A stretch of DNA of 64,000 nucleotides, from positions 1 through 64,000 of the forward strand of contig CAMVUB010000001.1 of NCBI GenBank assembly GCA_947170495.1, read 5' to 3'. Below are positions 60,473 through 64,000 of this stretch, in pieces. Origin of the DNA: an uncultured Prevotellaceae bacterium (GTDB lineage: Bacteria > Bacteroidota > Bacteroidia > Bacteroidales > Bacteroidaceae). The notes under the pieces are model-generated. The model was not told the origin of the DNA. It did not search any database and worked only from the letters and a program-made list of their open reading frames with translations. Position numbers and translations under genes: made by a program. How positions within the stretch are numbered: the first letter of the stretch is position 1; the number at the start of each line of letters is the position of its first letter.

Positions 60473-62740
60473 TTATCTGACGACTTTGCGGCCGTTGTGG
60501 ATGTAGATGCCGTGCTTTATTGAGGATTGATGATTGAGGATTGAGGATTGAGGAATGCGGCGGCCGGAGAGGTCGTACCAGCTCCCCTCTTTGAAAGAGA
60601 GGGGTAGGGGGTGAGTCTCTATACCATCGTAGATTTCCTTGGTGCCGAGGTAGGTGAGGCGGAAGCGGTCGAAGATGGTCCAGTCGTTGCCGATGAGGGT
60701 GCTTTTGCGGATGCCGAGGCGCAGGCGGTTGTCGGTGACGGTGACGAGGAGCTCGTTGGCTGTGTAGCCGTTGGCCGTGAAGACGGTGCTGGCGTCGGTC
60801 ATGGTGTTGGGGACATAGACGTTGCCGGCTTTCGTGGTGTAGCCGCTGCCGCTGGTGCGCTTGCCGCCGTCGAGGATGTTCATGAGGGGGGTCTCTACGT
60901 CGTTGGCATAGAGGTAGGCGTTGCGGTCGGTGGCTGTGGTGCCTGTGCCGCCAGCGCGATAGAAGCCTTGGCAGGTGAGGCGATAGACGCCGTTGGGCAC
61001 GCCGGCGATGATCTGGTTGACGTCGAAGTTAAGGTTCCAGCGTTCTGCACACTGGTTCGCGCCCGACGAGCTGGCATCGGGGCCTCCCAGCACGGGGCCG
61101 CCGTCCCAAGCGCCAAAGCGTGTGTCGTTGCGCCCGAAGTCGGGGCAGGCGATGAGGAAGCTGGCATCTACGGGGTTGGCTGGTGAGGCTGCGGCGAAGC
61201 GCTCCAGCATCTGTGCGTGGGTGAGGCGCCGCCATTGGGCGTGCTGGTTGGTCTTCACGGTTGAAGTGGCGTTCTTGGTGAGGCCTTTGTTCTTCGTGGC
61301 GCCATAGAGGTAGTTTTTGTTGTCGGTGGTGAGGAGATAGGTGCCGCTGCCGGCGCTGGTCTCCTCCAGTGTCCAACCGACGGCGGGCTGGTCGCAGTAC
61401 AGTTCGCTCCATCCGAGATAGTGGCTGTCGCCGCCGTTGTTGATGCCGGTGTCGATGGTGTAGGTGCCGTTGGGCAGTTGCTCAAAGTAGAGGGGGAGTG
61501 CTACGTCGCCGAGGGAGGCTTGCGTGCCCCAGGCGTTGCCGGCACAGAGGAACTGGTTGTGAAAGACATTCTCGAGGTAGCCCAGCTGTCCTTCGACATG
61601 CGGCGTGTTGGTGTTGAACTGCGTCTTCAGCACCTGGATGGCGCCGACGCCTTCCTGGCAAAGCACCACGTAGGCGGCTCCGGGCGTCTCGCTGTAGCCT
61701 GTCGAGGAGACGGTGTAGTCGCGCACGCCGTTGTACTCGTTGTACGCCCAGCGATGGGTGTGGCCGGAGAAGTGGATGGGGTTCTTGGTGAGGTTGATGA
61801 TGCTGGCGAGCTTGTCCTTTTTCTTCGTGGCGAATGCACGGGCATTGGCATCGTCGGTCCATTTGCCGAGGTCATCGTTGGTGCCGTAGGCTGACCAGTC
61901 GGTGGTCTTGATGTAGCGCCCCACGTCGTTCTGGTCGAGCCACCAGCGGTCGCAGTCGCTGCCGGCGAGGAAGGGGTAGTGCTGTGTCCAGATGGAGGGC
62001 TCGCTGGCATGCTCGCGTGCGAAGGACTCCAAGGTGTTGATGAGGGCATCGGGGGCATACATCTTATCGAGGCCCGTGACATAGCCCATAATCTTATTGA
62101 CTGTATAGCCTTTCTGGAACCAATAGGTCTGTCCGCAGTAGAAGCGCACGCCGCGGAAGCGGAAGGTGAACACATCTGGTTGGCGATGGCCGCTACCGTC
62201 CGAGAAGGTGTACACATCCTCGCAGCCGAGCTGCGCTGCGCTCTGTCTGAAGTGGTTCACGGTGGCCTTGGTGGTCTCGTTGTCTGCGATGCCTCCGGAG
62301 TCGCCGCCTGTGAGGCCTTCGTCGCCATCAGCGCCTGTCCAGTATTCGGGGACGTAGTCATGGTTGCCGGCCATGGTGATGAAGGGAATGCCGGCGTTAG
62401 GGAAGCCGCTCATGACGCTCTCGAAGTCGTTGTGGTCGTCCTTGCTGTCGCCGTCCATATCGCCCAGACACATGACGAGGTCGGCCGTGGGCACGTAGTC
62501 CGGGGCGGCGGGGAAGATGATGCGCTTGCCGCCCGGGCGCCCCATGCCGCAGATGTTCTGCACGTAGGCCTGCATCTGCTCGATGCTGGTGCCGTCGTGA
62601 CCGGTGAGTGCCAGATGGGGGTCAGAGAAGATGACGACGGTGAAGTAGTTCTGAGCGTTCAGAGTGAGGCAAGCCGAGAGTGTCAGAAGGAGGGGGAGGA
62701 GATGGCGGCGTTTCATAGCGGGGCTATTTTTAGGTTTCAA
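60473..62740 (-). CDS. Secreted metallophosphoesterase (calcineurin-like) with C-terminal sorting-like tail
   Basis: FSDPHLAL, CLGDMDGD, MAGNHDYVPEYW, FSGHTHRWAY; C-terminal WYDLSGRRI..GIYIHNGRKVVR. Confidence 0.9.
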   Translation of the reverse strand: MKPKNSPAMKRRHLLPLLLTLSACLTLNAQNYFTVVIFSDPHLALTGHDGTSIEQMQAYVQNICGMGRPGGKRIIFPAAPDYVPTADLVMCLGDMDGDSKDDHNDFESVMSGFPNAGIPFITMAGNHDYVPEYWTGADGDEGLTGGDSGGIADNETTKATVNHFRQSAAQLGCEDVYTFSDGSGHRQPDVFTFRFRGVRFYCGQTYWFQKGYTVNKIMGYVTGLDKMYAPDALINTLESFAREHASEPSIWTQHYPFLAGSDCDRWWLDQNDVGRYIKTTDWSAYGTNDDLGKWTDDANARAFATKKKDKLASIINLTKNPIHFSGHTHRWAYNEYNGVRDYTVSSTGYSETPGAAYVVLCQEGVGAIQVLKTQFNTNTPHVEGQLGYLENVFHNQFLCAGNAWGTQASLGDVALPLYFEQLPNGTYTIDTGINNGGDSHYLGWSELYCDQPAVGWTLEETSAGSGTYLLTTDNKNYLYGATKNKGLTKNATSTVKTNQHAQWRRLTHAQMLERFAAASPANPVDASFLIACPDFGRNDTRFGAWDGGPVLGGPDASSSGANQCAERWNLNFDVNQIIAGVPNGVYRLTCQGFYRAGGTGTTATDRNAYLYANDVETPLMNILDGGKRTSGSGYTTKAGNVYVPNTMTDASTVFTANGYTANELLVTVTDNRLRLGIRKSTLIGNDWTIFDRFRLTYLGTKEIYDGIETHPLPLSFKEGSWYDLSGRRIPQSSILNHQSSIKHGIYIHNGRKVVR
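60518..60556. repeat. TTGAGGA tandem repeat in the metallophosphoesterase coding region
   Basis: TTGAGGATTGATGATTGAGGATTGAGGATTGAGGAATG; encodes IPQSSILNHQSSI. Confidence 0.8.
60580..60621. repeat. REP-like hairpin in frame in the metallophosphoesterase C-terminus
   Basis: AGCTCCCCTCTTTGAAAGAGAGGGGTAGGGGGTGAGTCTC; encodes THPLPLSFKEGS. Confidence 0.85.
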
Positions 62741-62815
62741 GTTTCAAGTTTCAGGTTTCAGGTTTCAAGAGCCAACAGCCAAGAGCCAAGAGCCAAGGGC
62801 CAAGAGCCAAAGGCT
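62728..62815. repeat. Tandem repeat (TTTCAAG)n followed by (AGAGCCAA)n
   Basis: TTTCAAGTTTCAAGTTTCAGGTTTCAGGTTTCAAGAGCCAACAGCCAAGAGCCAAGAGCCAAGGGCCAAGAGCCAA. Confidence 0.9.
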
Positions 62816-62823
62816 GAGGGAAG

Positions 62824-63282
62824 TTATTTCCGTCCAAAGTCCGCCGGTATCTCGCCCCACTGCTCTGTCTCCCATTTGAGGAGAGGGTAGGGGATGCCGT
62901 TCTGTCGGAGCCACGCCTCAGCGCGTGCCACGAGCTGCAGCAGCGGCTGGTTCTCGGGTGTGGGTGCCAGCGTGGTCTTCGCTTTGCGCTTATTGACCCA
63001 GATGATGGCCGTTCGGCTGTCACTATAGACAGGCATCGAGAGGCCCTTCTGCTTCATCAGCGCCATGGCGTGGACGATAGCCAGGAACTCGCCGATGTTG
63101 TTGGTGCCGTGGACGGGGCCGAAGTGAAACACTTCCTTGCCCGATGGCAGGTGAATACCCCGATACTCCATAGGACCGGGGTTGCCGGAGCAGGCGGCAT
63201 CGACACAGAGGGCAGACCCACCCCCCTGCCCCTCCCTTGTAGGGAGGGGAGTAATTACCTGTGCCGTTGGTTTGTCAGCCAT
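62824..63282 (-). CDS. RNase H family protein
   Basis: CVDAACSGNPGPMEYRGI, NNIGEFLAIVHAMAL, VYSDSRTAIIWV. Confidence 0.9.
   Translation of the reverse strand: MADKPTAQVITPLPTREGQGGGSALCVDAACSGNPGPMEYRGIHLPSGKEVFHFGPVHGTNNIGEFLAIVHAMALMKQKGLSMPVYSDSRTAIIWVNKRKAKTTLAPTPENQPLLQLVARAEAWLRQNGIPYPLLKWETEQWGEIPADFGRK
63211..63255. repeat. REP-like hairpin in frame near the RNase H N-terminus
   Basis: GACCCACCCCCCTGCCCCTCCCTTGTAGGGAGGGGAGTAATTAC; encodes VITPLPTREGQGGGS. Confidence 0.85.
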
Positions 63283-63319
63283 AATCTGTATATAATGGTT
63301 CTAAATCTTGAAAGTGACC

Positions 63320-63358
63320 ACTCCCTCCCTCCAAGGGAGGGCGGGGGGAGGGTCTTTA
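63320..63358. repeat. REP-like hairpin (inverse) abutting the argS stop codon
   Basis: ACTCCCTCCCTCCAAGGGAGGGCGGGGGGAGGGTCTTTA. Confidence 0.85.
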
Positions 63359-63997
63359 CATGCGCTCCGGCACCTCGATGCCCAGCAGTCCCATGCCGGT
63401 CTTGATGACCTTAGCGACAGCTTCGCAGAGGGCGAGGCGGACGGCGCGCTTCTGCTCATCGGGCTCCTTCAAGATCTGGTAGTCGTGGTAGAAGCCGTTG
63501 AACTCCTTGGCCAGGTCATAGCAGTAGTTGGCGATGACGCTGACGTTGTAGTCGCTGCCTGCCTGCTGCACGGCGGCGCCGAAGGCGGCGAGCTGCTGGA
63601 TGAGGGAGATTTCCTTCGGAGAGAGCGTGGCCCCCCCTACGGCCCCCGAGGGGGCTTCTGTTGTTTTTCTGAGAATGCTGCGAATGCGAGCGTAGGTATA
63701 TTGGATGAAGGGGCCGGTGTTGCCGTTGAAGTCGATACTTTCTTCGGGGTTAAAGAGCATGTTCTTGCGGGCATCGACTTTGAGGATGAAGTACTTCAGT
63801 GCACCCATGCCTACGATGCGTGCAATCTCCTGAGCCTCTTTCTCGCTGATGCCTTCGAGTTTGTTCACCTTGTCCTCGCTCATCATGCGGGCATCCTCAA
63901 TCATCTTGGCGATGAGGTCGTCGGCATCCACGACAGTGCCTTCGCGCGACTTCATCTTGCCGTTGGGGAGCTCCACCATGCCGTAGGAGAAATGCAC
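63356..63997 (-). CDS. argS: Arginyl-tRNA synthetase, C-terminal part (continues beyond the window)
   Basis: MHFSYGMVELPNGKMKSREGTVVDADDLI.., FNPEESIDFNGNTGPFIQYTYARIRSIL; C-terminal VGMGLLGIEVPERM. Confidence 0.95.
   Translation of the reverse strand: MHFSYGMVELPNGKMKSREGTVVDADDLIAKMIEDARMMSEDKVNKLEGISEKEAQEIARIVGMGALKYFILKVDARKNMLFNPEESIDFNGNTGPFIQYTYARIRSILRKTTEAPSGAVGGATLSPKEISLIQQLAAFGAAVQQAGSDYNVSVIANYCYDLAKEFNGFYHDYQILKEPDEQKRAVRLALCEAVAKVIKTGMGLLGIEVPERM
63626..63662. repeat. REP-like/variant GC hairpin in frame in argS
   Basis: CGTGGCCCCCCCTACGGCCCCCGAGGGGGCTTCTG; encodes EAPSGAVGGATL. Confidence 0.7.
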
Positions 63998-64000
63998 GAG

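Overview
This window looks like a Bacteroidales chromosome, probably Prevotella-like. The evidence is TAnnTTTGC-type promoters, a PorZ-like type IX secretion gene and the gene content. Most of it is housekeeping: purU, metY, a flippase, mnmG, apt, uvrC, dtd, deoC, dus, queH, a U32 peptidase, alkaline phosphatase, a metY-cysK-cysE sulfur block, rlmL-like, leuS, yitT, rdgB, porZ-like, nadA, trmH, a GH2 beta-galactosidase, a tripartite efflux operon, secreted hydrolases, RNase H and the 3' part of argS. There are two tRNAs (Met-CAT and Leu-CAA, both minus strand). The accessory signals that stand out are: (1) a CXXX-repeat RiPP-type cluster at 14854-17976, with a 37-Cys precursor, a radical SAM maturase, a second maturase and an accessory protein; (2) a low-GC three-gene island at 47393-51343 encoding an ecto-nucleotide phosphodiesterase lipoprotein, a TIR-TM-FGE(SUMF1-like) protein and a secreted LRR-TlpA protein, followed by a 3'-end relic of type III glutamine synthetase; (3) intergenic arrays with an exact 22-bp period in which each unit carries a variable, roughly palindromic core of about 8 bp (13140-13370, 51475-51616, 60030-60102, 60248-60453); (4) a GxxExxY (PDDEXK-like) ORF flanked by two direct and two inverted copies of a 34-bp repeat, with an ORF-less version 1.6 kb away; (5) a REP-like GC-rich hairpin family with at least 15 copies, 13 of them lying in frame inside protein-coding genes, including leuS, mnmG and argS; (6) a 70-bp near-perfect palindrome serving as the dus/queH divergent promoter and a perfect 20-bp-stem hairpin inside mnmG, both consistent with template-switch palindrome formation. 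All calls come from reading the sequence and the supplied ORF translations. No searches were run.
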